A stretch of 64,000 bases of DNA from Vibrio harveyi NBRC 15634 = ATCC 14126 = KCTC 12724 (GTDB lineage Bacteria; Pseudomonadota; Gammaproteobacteria; Enterobacterales; Vibrionaceae), in assembly GCF_001591145.1 (NCBI RefSeq), contig NZ_BCUF01000025.1, positions 1 through 64,000 of the forward strand, given 5' to 3'. This document shows positions 17,633 to 26,610 of the stretch, in pieces. How positions within the stretch are numbered: the first letter of the stretch is position 1; each line of letters opens with the position of its first letter. The notes beneath the pieces are model-generated. The model made no database searches. It was not told where the DNA came from and saw only the letters and a program-made list of their open reading frames with translations. The position numbers were made by a program, and so were the translations under genes.

Positions 17633-19318
17633 TTACAACTTATCCCATGCGTCTGACCAATAAACGGTTTCACCTGGCGCATAAGAAGGATTTGAACACC
17701 ACCCCGTGTATGGCCATGGTTTACATTGATACAAGTTGCCATCTGAACCTGTGACAATGTCACCTGCTTCATACGCTTTTCCAGATTCATACGGAGGGTA
17801 ACTGCTGCCATCAGAAACAATCACAGAGCGTTGAGCTGTCGTAGTTTGATTAGCACTGTCCGTTACGCGGTAAACCAAGTTGTAGACGCCTAGAACGTTC
17901 ACATCTACACGGCCCTCTACACGAACTTGATCAGTCAAATCACCGTCTTCTGCATCCGTGGCTTTTACACCTGCCATTGGGTCAAATGCATCACCAAGCT
18001 GGATAGTTGTATCCGCGACACCTTCAAACTCAGGCACAAGACTGTAAACAACAACCGTTCTGCTTTGCTTGGTTTCATTGTTGTCGCTGTCTTTTACACT
18101 GTAAACCAAAACATAAGTGCCAACGGTGTTCACATCAACTGAACCTTCGACAGTAATGCTGTTAGTTAGGTCTCCATCTTCTTTATCAGATGCGGTAACA
18201 CCTGCATACGGATCAAATGCACTACCGTGATGCACTCGAACATCGTTGATGCCGCTAAACACCGGTTCGCCTTCACTTGGCGGTGGTGGAGTCTGACCGT
18301 GGATAAACGGACCGTAATCCTTCACAAATTTTTCACCGTACGCCTGACCATTCTTGTTGGTGCCCATATCCCAGTTAACTGACCATGTCATTACGCCACG
18401 AAGTGCCTGCCCTTGCGCTTTAAGTTGGTCAAACGCGTCGTAAAGATCTTGAGGATCTTGTACAAAGCCCGTTGCTGCTGCATCAATGTTAGATGGAATA
18501 CCAAACACCAATTTGTCATGCGGAATTTTATGGAAACCACGTGTACCGTTCGATAGAGAGTCTGAAATGTAGTAAATGAATTCTTGTTTTAGCGCATCAT
18601 TGTTTTGTGCAATCCAACCCACACCTTCAACCCAAATACCATCACCACCTTGGTTGTAAAATTGAGGGTTGATCCAATCGTAGTACCCTTCTAATCCAGT
18701 AATATAAGGAACGTATTTGCCACCTTCTGTTAAGTATGGAAACTCAGGCGCCATCGTAATTAGGAAGTTTTTGCCCTGCTGTTGATAGTGTTCTTTTACA
18801 AGGCGAAGTGCAGCTGGGATTACTGTTTGGTTGTCTGACGCGGTTACTGCAGATTGCTCTAAATCGATATCCAGACCATCAAAGCCGAACTTATCAGTAA
18901 GGCGGATGATCTCTTGTGCGAATGCTTGCTCATCGCCAGTTTTCAGCTCGACGTGCGCATCTGCACCACCAAGCGCAATAAGAACGGCGCGTCCTTGTTG
19001 GTTTAGTGCGCTAATTTGATCAATAAATTGTTGTTCTGAAAGACCAATATTTGGATCGAGCTTAAAGGTTGGAATGCGGCCTTCGCTGGTATTGAACACC
19101 TTCATGAAGGAGACGTTAACCACATTGTACATTGGGTCAACTTCATCCAGCGTCACACACGGCGCATTACCGCCCTTGTAACCAGCCCCATCGCACCAGT
19201 TATGCCAATAACCGACTACAACACCGCCATCTGGATTCACCATTTCATTAGCGGATGCTACGTTTGAAAGACCACTCAAACCCAATGCTACTGCTAGATA
19301 TAGCGCTTTTTGCTTCAT
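17633..19318 (-). CDS. secreted GH18 chitinase with Ig-like and chitin-binding domains
   Basis: The protein is about 561 residues. A Sec signal peptide (MKQKALYLAVALGLSGLSNVASA) is followed by a GH18 barrel (about 30-350). Its catalytic motif FDGLDIDLE ends in the proton-donor glutamate near residue 153, and QFYNQGG and MTWSVNWD are other barrel landmarks. Two DUF5011-type Ig-like modules follow (each with GDLT and VGTYVLVY/LGVYNLVY). Last is a CBM5/12 chitin-binding module with aromatic residues (YQCKPWPYTGWC). It should degrade chitin outside the cell. I took ATG 19318 because it starts the signal peptide. Upstream starts at 19366 and 19333 do not. Confidence 0.93.
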   Translation of the reverse strand: MKQKALYLAVALGLSGLSNVASANEMVNPDGGVVVGYWHNWCDGAGYKGGNAPCVTLDEVDPMYNVVNVSFMKVFNTSEGRIPTFKLDPNIGLSEQQFIDQISALNQQGRAVLIALGGADAHVELKTGDEQAFAQEIIRLTDKFGFDGLDIDLEQSAVTASDNQTVIPAALRLVKEHYQQQGKNFLITMAPEFPYLTEGGKYVPYITGLEGYYDWINPQFYNQGGDGIWVEGVGWIAQNNDALKQEFIYYISDSLSNGTRGFHKIPHDKLVFGIPSNIDAAATGFVQDPQDLYDAFDQLKAQGQALRGVMTWSVNWDMGTNKNGQAYGEKFVKDYGPFIHGQTPPPPSEGEPVFSGINDVRVHHGSAFDPYAGVTASDKEDGDLTNSITVEGSVDVNTVGTYVLVYSVKDSDNNETKQSRTVVVYSLVPEFEGVADTTIQLGDAFDPMAGVKATDAEDGDLTDQVRVEGRVDVNVLGVYNLVYRVTDSANQTTTAQRSVIVSDGSSYPPYESGKAYEAGDIVTGSDGNLYQCKPWPYTGWCSNPSYAPGETVYWSDAWDKL

Positions 19319-19693
19319 CGTGTTACCTCTCATCCATTTTGCTTCATCACAACAATCATTCAGCACTTTATATTAGTGCCTAATGAATTTTTATTGGATT
19401 ATATGGCTGTATTGCGCAAACAGATACACGTGCAAAGTTATGTTTTCCAAGTCTATTTTATAATTGTGATCTTAATTCACGACGCGAAATGAATAGGAAA
19501 TTAGCGTTCGCTCTTAAGCGTGACTTACTAGCAAAATTAGGCAAAAAGTTAACCAAAATCTATTTTTTGGAGCTCGCTCGCAACGATTTAATCAGGATTT
19601 AACCCTGTTCATATAAAAAGTTTGCACAACGTAGACATTGGGCTGGAACGCCAACTTATATAATGCGGGCTTACATAAATAGAGGTTATTTTT
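19319..19693. other. 375-bp divergent promoter region
   Basis: The region between the chitinase and the cystatin-like lipoprotein gene contains no convincing gene. It is A+T-rich. A TGTGA...TTCAC pair near 19465 is one base off the spacing of a CRP site. A TATAAT at 19659-19664 is the best -10 for the lipoprotein gene. Confidence 0.5.
19638..19664 (+). promoter_or_regulatory. possible promoter of the cystatin-like lipoprotein
   Basis: A perfect TATAAT (19659-19664) lies 30 bases before the start codon. The best -35 is TTGGGC at 19638, 15 bases upstream, which is short. TAGACA at 19632 is a better match but 21 bases away. Assignment is weak. Confidence 0.3.
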
Positions 19694-20074
19694 ATGAAAT
19701 TAAAAACAGTGTCAGCTTGCGCAATCTTGGTTTTGCTTGTCGGATGTCAGCAAAAAACTCAAGATGAAGCGACACAGTCAACAACCTCGGCAGATGTATG
19801 TAATACACAAGGAAATATGCCAGGTGGGTGGAACGAATTCGATGCTACCCCAGACGCTCAAAAGGCAATGGCCTTTGTCCTAAACAAAATGGAAACTCTC
19901 GCTTCGTTTAAACAGATCTTGTCCGTTCATGCACAAATTGTGAGTGGTGTGAACTACGCGATAGAGTTTGAATTGAATGACGGATCAGTTTGGAACACGG
20001 TTGTTTATCGCAACCTTGATGGTGAATATGCGATTACGCAATCACCGAAAGAAGGTCGCTTCTGCGAACAATAA
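19694..20074 (+). CDS. cystatin-like lipoprotein
   Basis: The 126-residue protein has a lipoprotein signal peptide with lipobox LVGC (Cys18), a short Ser/Thr-rich linker and then a domain with cystatin features. MPGGWNEFDATPDAQKAMAF matches the N-terminal GG and first helix. QIVSG, within SVHAQIVSGVNYAIEF, is the QxVxG hairpin that wedges into papain-type proteases. Two other cysteines (near residues 36 and 124) could form a disulfide. It is probably a periplasmic inhibitor of a cysteine protease. Its neighbours are the divergent chitinase and the convergent sbcC. AGAGG precedes the ATG. Confidence 0.7.
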   Translation: MKLKTVSACAILVLLVGCQQKTQDEATQSTTSADVCNTQGNMPGGWNEFDATPDAQKAMAFVLNKMETLASFKQILSVHAQIVSGVNYAIEFELNDGSVWNTVVYRNLDGEYAITQSPKEGRFCEQ

Positions 20075-20094
20075 ATGCTTCGAAACTGAGAACC

Positions 20095-20138
20095 AAAAAG
20101 CCCCGCTATTTTACACCGTAATTTAGTGGGGCTTTTTG
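20095..20138. terminator. bidirectional terminator
   Basis: AAAAAGCCCCGCTA (20095-20108) pairs with TAGTGGGGCTTTTT (20124-20137). A-runs and U-runs on either side make it work for both the lipoprotein gene and the oppositely oriented sbcC. Confidence 0.8.
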
Positions 20139-20162
20139 TTTATTCATATTTTCCAGTACTGA

Positions 20163-23100
20163 TTAAGAATCAAATGCCATCTGAGACTTCACAGAAACTG
20201 TAGAACCAAGTCGCGACGGTTCGACATCAATGCGTTGCGCCATTTGCTCTTTCAGCTCGGAAACGTGAGAAATCACGCCAATCATGCGACCCGTTTGTTG
20301 TAAGTCGACCAAGGTTTGAATCGCAAGATCCAAAGATTCCGGATCTAAGCTGCCAAAACCTTCATCAATAAACAGCGTATCCAAGCGAATACCGCCACTG
20401 TAAGACTGCACAACATCAGATAGACCGAGCGCTAATGCCAACGCTGCCATGAAAGATTCACCACCCGATAACGTCGCAACATCACGCGTTTTACCTGTGT
20501 AGCTGTCCTCTACTACCAAATCCAAGCCTCGTCCTGCCGCACCTTTAAAGCCTTCAGTTTTACGAGCCAAGATATAACGACCTTTACTCATCAGACTTAA
20601 ACGCTGTGACGCTTGAATCAATACATCGTCTAATAACACACCAAGGACAAATCGGTGCAGACTGATGCGGCTACCCGTTTTACCGCTTGCAACGTCATAC
20701 AAGGTGCCAAACACTTTATATTCGTCTTCTAACTTAGTGTTCTTGTCATGTAACGTCGCGATGTCATTACGGACTTTCTCTAGACGTTCAAACAAAGAGC
20801 GCGTGCTATCAAGCTGATTACGCGCTTCAACGTAACTTTGCTGATTGCTGTTTAGCTTAACGTTAAGCCCTTCTAAATCTGGCAACACCAAGTCTTTCAA
20901 CGTTGAACTTAAATCTGCCAATGTTTGTTCTAACTTGATTTGAGTCAGTTTGAACGCATCAATTTCTTTCTGCCAAACCTGCATCTCGGCTTCATCAGCT
21001 TTACATGCTAGGAATTGCGCTTCGTCCTCGAATGCACTCGCCAGCAAAGCCTGGTTCCAATCAGCTTTGGCTGTGTTCAAACGATCGAGTGCCTCATTCA
21101 ACCACTGTTGATTGGTTGTCAGTTGGCTTTCAATATTGGTCTTCGCCAGCACCGCTTGTTGCAAATGGTTTTGTGCAGACTCGAATGCGGTATTTAACTC
21201 CGCAATCTGTTTTTGAATCGCAATAATATCTTGTTCAAGAACTTCAAGAGATGAGCACTTAGCATCTAACGAAGCAGAGAGTTTAACCAGTTGCTCTTGG
21301 TTCACTTTTATCGTCGATTCATTCGCTGCCATCTGGTTTTGCAGATCATTGATCTTACCTTCCCCAGTGACACAACGTTGGTTTAACTCATTGACGCTTT
21401 GTTCCAACTGGACCAAGTTAATCGATGACAATTGCTGTAAACGTTCGTTGAACTGCTGCATAGACGCTTGCAACGCGCCTAAATCCATTGATGCGTTTTG
21501 ACCAAGCTCAACGGATAGTTGCTCAATCTGCTGCTTGTATTGTCCGACTGCGATATTGTGCTGCTCCAATTGATTGCTTAATTGGTTAAGCGCAACTTGC
21601 CCTTCTCGCTCCGTATTTCGAGCACGCTGAACTTGCTCTTTTGTTACCTCTTCACCAACAAATTGAGCGGGCTGAGGGTGTTCTACACTACCGCACACCG
21701 GACACATTTCACCGGCTTGTAAGCGCTGAGCTAAAACCGCAGCTTGAGCATTGTGCCAGCTCAATTCAAGTGTATCTGCTGAGCGTTGAAGTTCTGCGTA
21801 TCGCGCTTTTGCTTGGTCAACCGAAGCTTGTTTGCTAGGCGTCAATGCATCCAATTTAACTAGCTCTTGGTTTAAGCCAGTGAGCTTCTGTAGATCTTGC
21901 ATTAAACGTTGTTGCTGTTTTATCTCAGCATCTACACTGCCAATACTTGCAACATCGATTCGAGCTTGATCCAGTGACTTCTGACCTTGTTGTGCCTCTA
22001 GCGTTAACTTCTCTTTCAGAGCGATATATTTCTTAAGCGTTACCTCAAACTCGGATTTTTGCGTCAAACCTGCGTTAATGGCTTTCTCTAGCTCAGACTT
22101 TTCAACCAACTTTCCTTTCATGCCTTCAAGTTGGTATTGCTGCTCTGTCAGTTTTGGCAATTGTGCAGCTTGTTCTTTCGCGGTTTGCAATACGCCTTCT
22201 TTGGATTTTACCGCGTCATTTGCCACAGTAAGATCTTGAGATAGCTTAGCCACCTTTTGCTCAAGTTCTTGCGATTGCTTTGAGGCGTTTTGTAACGTGA
22301 CATAAGGCAACTCAACCTTGCTTGCCTTCTTCGCATTGTCTAACTGCAATTGACGTGATGAGACAGCATCGCTCTGTTCTAAATGTCGCTTCAATGCAAT
22401 TTCGGCTTGCTCGCGCTTTTTGAACTCATTGCTCAGTGCTTCTGCTTTTTGCAGTTCCGTTTTTACCGCATTTAATTGCGCCAGAGATTCTTGCTCTTGC
22501 TTTTGTACAGATTCAAATTGAACAGATAAGGCTTCGCGCTGCTCTGTCAACTCCGCTTCTGAAGAAACACCAGCCACCTGCAGTGCGCCTCGAATTTGGT
22601 TATCAAACTCGTCTTTGGCTTTGCTAATAGCACTCGCTTTGTCTTTCAGTGCGTATTCAATCTTCTTGTAGATATCCGTTTGGAATAGCTGACCAAAGAT
22701 CTCTTCCCGCTCTTTGGATGTCGCAAGTAACAACTCTCGAAACTTACCTTGTGGCAACACCATCACTTGGCGGAACTGAGTTTCGTTCAAGCCAATGATA
22801 TTGGTCACTTCTGTCTTTACTTGAGTTGTTTTGCTGGTGATGAGCTTTTCTTCGTCCGTAATCTCATACAAAGCTGCGGTATGCTTACGCACCGTCATGC
22901 CCTCACCACGCGCCTTTGGTGCTTCTTGTTCTGGTGAGCGAATCACTCGATAAGACTTACCGTGCAAAGAGAACTCTAACGTCACTTCGGTCAATAACGT
23001 TGGCGCTGCCATATCGCAACGCATTTGAATACCTTGGCGCTCGTTACCCGTTGTTTCACCATAAAGAGCAAAACAAATCGCATCGAGAATCGAGGTTTTA

Positions 23101-23219
23101 CCCGAACCAGTAGGACCATTGATAAGAAACAGAGGGTTAGTTCCCAGCTTGTCGAATTCAATCGTTTCTGTTTGAGCAAACGGACCAAAAGCCTGCATTG
23201 TCAGTTTAATGGGTTTCAT
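20163..23219 (-). CDS. sbcC: SbcCD nuclease ATPase subunit SbcC
   Basis: This 1018-residue SMC-like ATPase is the Rad50 counterpart, pairing with SbcD to cut hairpins and blocked double-strand DNA ends. Walker A is NGPTGSGKTSILDAICFALYG near residue 33. Long coiled coils surround a zinc hook CPVC (near residue 505). The ABC signature LSGGESFMAALALALGLSD and Walker B LDTLFIDEGFGSLDPESL are close to the C-terminus. Length is close to E. coli SbcC (1048). It begins 9 bases after the sbcD stop. No frameshift is seen. Confidence 0.96.
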   Translation of the reverse strand: MKPIKLTMQAFGPFAQTETIEFDKLGTNPLFLINGPTGSGKTSILDAICFALYGETTGNERQGIQMRCDMAAPTLLTEVTLEFSLHGKSYRVIRSPEQEAPKARGEGMTVRKHTAALYEITDEEKLITSKTTQVKTEVTNIIGLNETQFRQVMVLPQGKFRELLLATSKEREEIFGQLFQTDIYKKIEYALKDKASAISKAKDEFDNQIRGALQVAGVSSEAELTEQREALSVQFESVQKQEQESLAQLNAVKTELQKAEALSNEFKKREQAEIALKRHLEQSDAVSSRQLQLDNAKKASKVELPYVTLQNASKQSQELEQKVAKLSQDLTVANDAVKSKEGVLQTAKEQAAQLPKLTEQQYQLEGMKGKLVEKSELEKAINAGLTQKSEFEVTLKKYIALKEKLTLEAQQGQKSLDQARIDVASIGSVDAEIKQQQRLMQDLQKLTGLNQELVKLDALTPSKQASVDQAKARYAELQRSADTLELSWHNAQAAVLAQRLQAGEMCPVCGSVEHPQPAQFVGEEVTKEQVQRARNTEREGQVALNQLSNQLEQHNIAVGQYKQQIEQLSVELGQNASMDLGALQASMQQFNERLQQLSSINLVQLEQSVNELNQRCVTGEGKINDLQNQMAANESTIKVNQEQLVKLSASLDAKCSSLEVLEQDIIAIQKQIAELNTAFESAQNHLQQAVLAKTNIESQLTTNQQWLNEALDRLNTAKADWNQALLASAFEDEAQFLACKADEAEMQVWQKEIDAFKLTQIKLEQTLADLSSTLKDLVLPDLEGLNVKLNSNQQSYVEARNQLDSTRSLFERLEKVRNDIATLHDKNTKLEDEYKVFGTLYDVASGKTGSRISLHRFVLGVLLDDVLIQASQRLSLMSKGRYILARKTEGFKGAAGRGLDLVVEDSYTGKTRDVATLSGGESFMAALALALGLSDVVQSYSGGIRLDTLFIDEGFGSLDPESLDLAIQTLVDLQQTGRMIGVISHVSELKEQMAQRIDVEPSRLGSTVSVKSQMAFDS

Positions 23220-23228
23220 GTTTGGTCC

Positions 23229-24368
23229 TTACTGAGCTTGCTGAGAAAGTTGTTTGATAATGTCACTGATCGCTTGATCTTGTTCTTGCGATAATTGGCC
23301 GTCTTGCGCTTCCGAAAAGAAGTCTCGGAACATGTCTATCTCACTTCTCGCCAACTTCGCTTGCGCCATCTCCTGCTCGACACCAATTAACATTCCCGGT
23401 TTTTCTAGGTGCAAAACATTCGGGTAAACAGTACGTAGTTTTTCCATTGGGTTTAAGATTGCGTGCTTATCCATCAAACGTACCAACAAGTAGTCTTCGT
23501 TTTTCGGATCGGTTTTGCCCTTCTCTATCACTTGTTCAAGTTCACCTTCAACGATTCGCATCTCATGAGGTGCAGCAAGGTTAATGTGCTCTGCCGAGAC
23601 AAACCCATTTTGGTCAATTTCCACCAGTGTGAACCCTTTCTTCTGATTTTGTTCACCAAAACTGTATTTCATCAGTGAACCAGAATAACGAATGTACTCT
23701 TCGCCTTTTTTCTGTGGCTGGTGCAAATGCCCCAACGCTACATAGTCAAAGTTGAGGAAATGCTCGTGACTGACGCGGTCGGAACCGCCAATCGAAAGTG
23801 GACGCTCAGATTCAGACTCAATGGCACCATCGACAAAGCAGTGGCTGACTAACACGTTGCGTTGCTCTGATTGGAACTGCTCAGCGATTTTTTCTGCAAG
23901 TAACTTGTGCGCTTGATCGTGGGTCGAAACGGGTTCTTGGTAGGCAAAACGGACTTGCTCAGGGTCGTTATAAGGCATGCCATAAAAAGCCACTTGCCCT
24001 GCGCTTTCGGTTTCAATAACAACAGGGGTAAGCATGTCTTCGAAGTTACTGATAATGTGAAGGCCCGCATTTTTCATCTGCTCAGAGCCAAATCCCAAGC
24101 GCTCTGCACCATCATGGTTACCAGAAATCAAAATCATCGGCGTGTTTAGCTCACCACAGATTCGCTTCACTACTTTGTTAAGTAGCTCAATCGCAATGGT
24201 TGGTGGGACAGAACGGTCATAAATATCACCAGCAACTACCACCGCATCAACAGGGTTGTTTTCAATGTATTGGATTAACTGGTCAAGAACGGCTTGCTGA
24301 TCGTCAAGCAAAGAGACGTGATGAAACTGTCGGCCAAGATGCCAATCTGAGGTATGGATAAACTTCAT
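23229..24368 (-). CDS. sbcD: SbcCD nuclease subunit SbcD
   Basis: The 379-residue calcineurin-like metallophosphoesterase is the Mre11 counterpart. Metal-binding blocks are HTSDWHLGRQF, VVAGDIYDRSVPP, LISGNHDGAERLGF and VSHCFVDG, with GHLHQPQ near residue 215. The C-terminal capping part contacts SbcC. It is 5' of sbcC in the same operon. The stretch just upstream contains one copy of the 46-bp direct repeat (24409-24454). Confidence 0.95.
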   Translation of the reverse strand: MKFIHTSDWHLGRQFHHVSLLDDQQAVLDQLIQYIENNPVDAVVVAGDIYDRSVPPTIAIELLNKVVKRICGELNTPMILISGNHDGAERLGFGSEQMKNAGLHIISNFEDMLTPVVIETESAGQVAFYGMPYNDPEQVRFAYQEPVSTHDQAHKLLAEKIAEQFQSEQRNVLVSHCFVDGAIESESERPLSIGGSDRVSHEHFLNFDYVALGHLHQPQKKGEEYIRYSGSLMKYSFGEQNQKKGFTLVEIDQNGFVSAEHINLAAPHEMRIVEGELEQVIEKGKTDPKNEDYLLVRLMDKHAILNPMEKLRTVYPNVLHLEKPGMLIGVEQEMAQAKLARSEIDMFRDFFSEAQDGQLSQEQDQAISDIIKQLSQQAQ

Positions 24369-24408
24369 TCGAATTCACTTTCTGCCATCTACATGGCGTT
24401 ATCTTATT

Positions 24409-24454
24409 ATCCCCCTAGGATATCGTGAGTTCGTAAGCTTTTCATGTGGTTTGT
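24409..24454. repeat. direct repeat, copy A
   Basis: The 46-base segment matches 26116-26161 in the same orientation, differing at about four positions. The core from 24418 to 24454 is 37 bases with one difference. On the minus strand the core encodes M-K-S-L-R-T-H-D-I; copy B reads the same with N for S. Copy A lies just upstream of sbcD. Confidence 0.85.
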
Positions 24455-24505
24455 GGCGTATGCTGAAGTTAAAGTATAAACGAGCTAATTGTGCGTTCTT
24501 CAAAT

Positions 24506-24754
24506 CTACCAACCATAAGCATCTGAGATTTGGCGATATAGTTCCTCATACGCATCTTCTTCATTTTGACATTCAGTTACAGACGTAATTCTTCCTTGAC
24601 TGTTGTATACAACTTGCCAAGAATCATCTCGATTGACCACACACAAACACTCACCATTTTTTAGTCCATCTAGGCTATAGGATTGATGAGGTACTTTTTT
24701 CAATTTATCAGCATTCATAACAAAGCGAACTAGTGTAGAGTTTTCATCATTCAT
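24506..24754 (-). CDS. hypothetical small protein, possible orphan immunity protein
   Basis: The 82-residue acidic protein has no signal peptide or membrane segment. Readable features are DDSWQVVYNSQGRITSV (a probable beta-hairpin) and an acidic C-terminal helix EEDAYEELYRQISDAYGW. I do not recognise the family. Its position at the end of a row of small genes behind an Rhs toxin and its size and acidity fit an immunity protein, but that is inference from context. Confidence 0.6.
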   Translation of the reverse strand: MNDENSTLVRFVMNADKLKKVPHQSYSLDGLKNGECLCVVNRDDSWQVVYNSQGRITSVTECQNEEDAYEELYRQISDAYGW

Positions 24755-24836
24755 TTGCGTTTATATCCTTTACTTAATTTATTTGCACAAACCCGCTCAT
24801 TATTTAGGGGGAAAAGACATGCCCTAAGAACTCGGT

Positions 24837-25211
24837 TTACCTATCTAAAAATTCTACGTCCAACCGCTCGACACAGAGACAAATAAACTGACCATCCAAA
24901 TATGCATAATCAGACTCTAAAAAACCATCACAAATCTTAAGTCCAGCGTCTATGGTCCCACCGCTTAGTCTACCTAATAGCTTATAAGCATAGGTACTAT
25001 CGACCCTTGTCATACTAGTTTCGTCTGCACTTTCCTGCTCTGTTAATTCAAAGTCCAACATTTCAAATGCAACGGGATATTCTTGCCCAATATACAATTC
25101 ATAGGGGCACACCCCGGCAAAACAGGTTAATTCGACACCATTAACTTCAAGCGTAACTTCTTCTTCAATATCTGAGTTTAAGCTAAGAACTCTTGCCTTG
25201 TGTGTGATCAC
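24837..25211 (-). CDS. hypothetical protein, 124 residues, possible immunity protein
   Basis: The protein is acidic, probably cytosolic and rich in beta strands (VTLEVNGVELTCFAGVCPYELYIGQEYPVAFEMLDFEL). It has four cysteines. The start is a GTG (25211) with no strong ribosome site. I do not recognise the family with certainty. It sits between the GAD-domain gene and the 82-residue gene inside the pair of direct repeats, which suggests membership in an immunity island. Confidence 0.6.
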   Translation of the reverse strand: MITHKARVLSLNSDIEEEVTLEVNGVELTCFAGVCPYELYIGQEYPVAFEMLDFELTEQESADETSMTRVDSTYAYKLLGRLSGGTIDAGLKICDGFLESDYAYLDGQFICLCVERLDVEFLDR

Positions 25212-25263
25212 TATTCAGCCAAACTGATTGTTTAAAAGATATCTATCTAGATCGATACTGGGT

Positions 25264-25291
25264 AAACAAAAGAGCCCACAAAGCGTGAGCT
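25264..25291 (-). terminator. terminator of the GAD-domain gene
   Basis: On the minus strand AGCTCAC-GCTTT-GTGGGCT (one G-U pair) is followed by CTTTTGTTT, 24 bases past the stop of the GAD-domain gene. Confidence 0.6.
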
Positions 25292-25314
25292 TGAGTTTTG
25301 CTATGCAGGACGGG

Positions 25315-26028
25315 TTAATCTCTGTGACTTTTAAGGACATTGCCGACCATTGACGCCATATCGATAATTTCGGCTCCCCCTAAATCCGCCATAACCTGTA
25401 AAAATACATGTAGATCTTCTTTGGTCATAGCATCTGCGGACTTCTTGCCCCCCATAAATAGGTAAGGGGTAAACACCATCACTTCTTCTTTACCCACTGG
25501 ACCATGTTTTTTAATCGCAGACGGAAAGAGAGGTTTTGAACTAACTTCTACGTCTATATATTCTTTATCTTGAAAACCGAAAAAGCTTTGAATTGCAATA
25601 TTAGCATCGCCTTTAGAAATGTCTTTTGCGTGTCCTTGATTTGTCATTATCCAATTTAAGTGTGTCGCTATATCGAGTGACGCACCTGTTCGCTCTCCCC
25701 ACAAATAGAGTTGACCATAGGCGCTTCGAGCGATCACATGGTAGTTGTCATAGTGTGCGAACTCTGTATCGTCGAGAAAAGATTCAAGCACATCTTCAAA
25801 TTCTGCGGGATTGGTGATCCAGAATAGACCATCGTTAAAGCCAGAGAAACCGACCATTTGCCAGTATTTAAGTAGCTGATCTGGAAGTATGCCTCGATAT
25901 GCTTCAACTTGTTGGTCAGTCGCCTGAATATGTTCGGTCGGCTCGCCAAACTCTTCTATAAACATTTCAAAATATTCGTCATTCAACTTATTTAATTCCA
26001 CGTAATGGGCAGCGATCCAGCGAAACAT
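25315..26028 (-). CDS. GAD-like / DUF1851 protein, probable T6SS immunity protein
   Basis: The 237-residue protein has an N-terminal GAD-related domain (EMFIEEFGEPTEHIQATDQQ, then GILPDQLLKYWQMVGFSGF, about residues 20-100). A C-terminal part resembles the Tdi1-type immunity domain (DUF1851), with VIARSAYGQLYLWGERTG and MTKEDLHVFLQVMADLG. Related proteins protect against T6SS DNases such as Tde. No matching toxin gene is next to it here. The ATG at 26028 has no clear Shine-Dalgarno. A TTG at 25986 would start at the usual family beginning (NDEYFEMF), so the first 14 residues may not be translated. Confidence 0.75.
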   Translation of the reverse strand: MFRWIAAHYVELNKLNDEYFEMFIEEFGEPTEHIQATDQQVEAYRGILPDQLLKYWQMVGFSGFNDGLFWITNPAEFEDVLESFLDDTEFAHYDNYHVIARSAYGQLYLWGERTGASLDIATHLNWIMTNQGHAKDISKGDANIAIQSFFGFQDKEYIDVEVSSKPLFPSAIKKHGPVGKEEVMVFTPYLFMGGKKSADAMTKEDLHVFLQVMADLGGAEIIDMASMVGNVLKSHRD

Positions 26029-26152
26029 TCATTTGGGTATCTGGTCCTAAAGTTTCGAATGCACGTTGCGCTTGCTCATCCGTCTGAGATAAGCGCGATT
26101 TTGTGCGCCACTGAGATCCCCGCCGGATATCGTGAGTTCGTAAGTTTTTCAT
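25988..26152 (-). pseudogene. possible coding remnant overlapping the GAD gene
   Basis: A 54-codon frame starts with ATG inside direct repeat copy B and ends in the first bases of the GAD gene. The same frame is open further upstream to about 26238 without a start. The peptide has a plausible amphipathic stretch (LSQTDEQAQRAFETLGPDT). It could be the tail of a lost toxin whose immunity gene is the GAD protein. It could also be chance. Confidence 0.3.
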
Positions 26153-26161
26153 GTGGTTTGT
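26116..26161. repeat. direct repeat, copy B
   Basis: This is the same-orientation partner of 24409-24454; together they bracket three small genes. The two copies are about 1.7 kb apart. Confidence 0.85.
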
Positions 26162-26252
26162 TTTGGACGCAACTTTAAGAATACAAATTATTTCCCCGAA
26201 AGAAGTGGTATCCTGATTATCAAAATTTTCGCCCAGACACTGCTCGATTCAA

Positions 26253-26609
26253 TTACACTCCCTTCCTAATTTCTTCTTTAAGCTGAACTAATGAGTTTAC
26301 GTTAGCTAACTCCAGATGAAATGAGTAATCCATGTCAACCACTTGGAGAGGTATCATGAGCAGAGTTTTCAATTGAAGAACAAAATCTAGACTATTATCA
26401 TCAATTCCATCGACAGTTATTGTTTCGAGGTCATCACTCAATCGAACAATGTAACTCTCATTATTTACAGCGTACTCTGCCTCAAAAACAGAGCCAATAA
26501 AATTTCCTTCTTTGTCATTTCTAACACCTACTATCTTTCTAATTTGTTGAACAACGGTATCTTTATCAAATTGTTCATTTTCACCAATAAATAGTAATAG
26601 TTTACTCAT
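26253..26609 (-). CDS. presumed immunity protein for the Rhs toxin
   Basis: The 118-residue acidic protein has no signal peptide, so it should act in the cytosol. It alternates strands and helices (FEAEYAVNNESYIVRLSDDLETITVDG, then LVQLKEEIRKG). I chose ATG 26609 because it follows GGAGGGGG at the end of rhs. The longer frame to 26657 lies inside rhs. The rhs stop (26611-26613) is one base away, so the two are translationally coupled, the usual toxin-immunity layout. The family itself is not recognised. Confidence 0.75.
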   Translation of the reverse strand: MSKLLLFIGENEQFDKDTVVQQIRKIVGVRNDKEGNFIGSVFEAEYAVNNESYIVRLSDDLETITVDGIDDNSLDFVLQLKTLLMIPLQVVDMDYSFHLELANVNSLVQLKEEIRKGV

Positions 26610-26610
26610 A

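Noticed and set aside
19463..19484. CRP-like site TGTGA...TTCAC upstream of the chitinase gene
   Set aside because: The spacing between half-sites is one base longer than the CRP consensus and the second half is imperfect.
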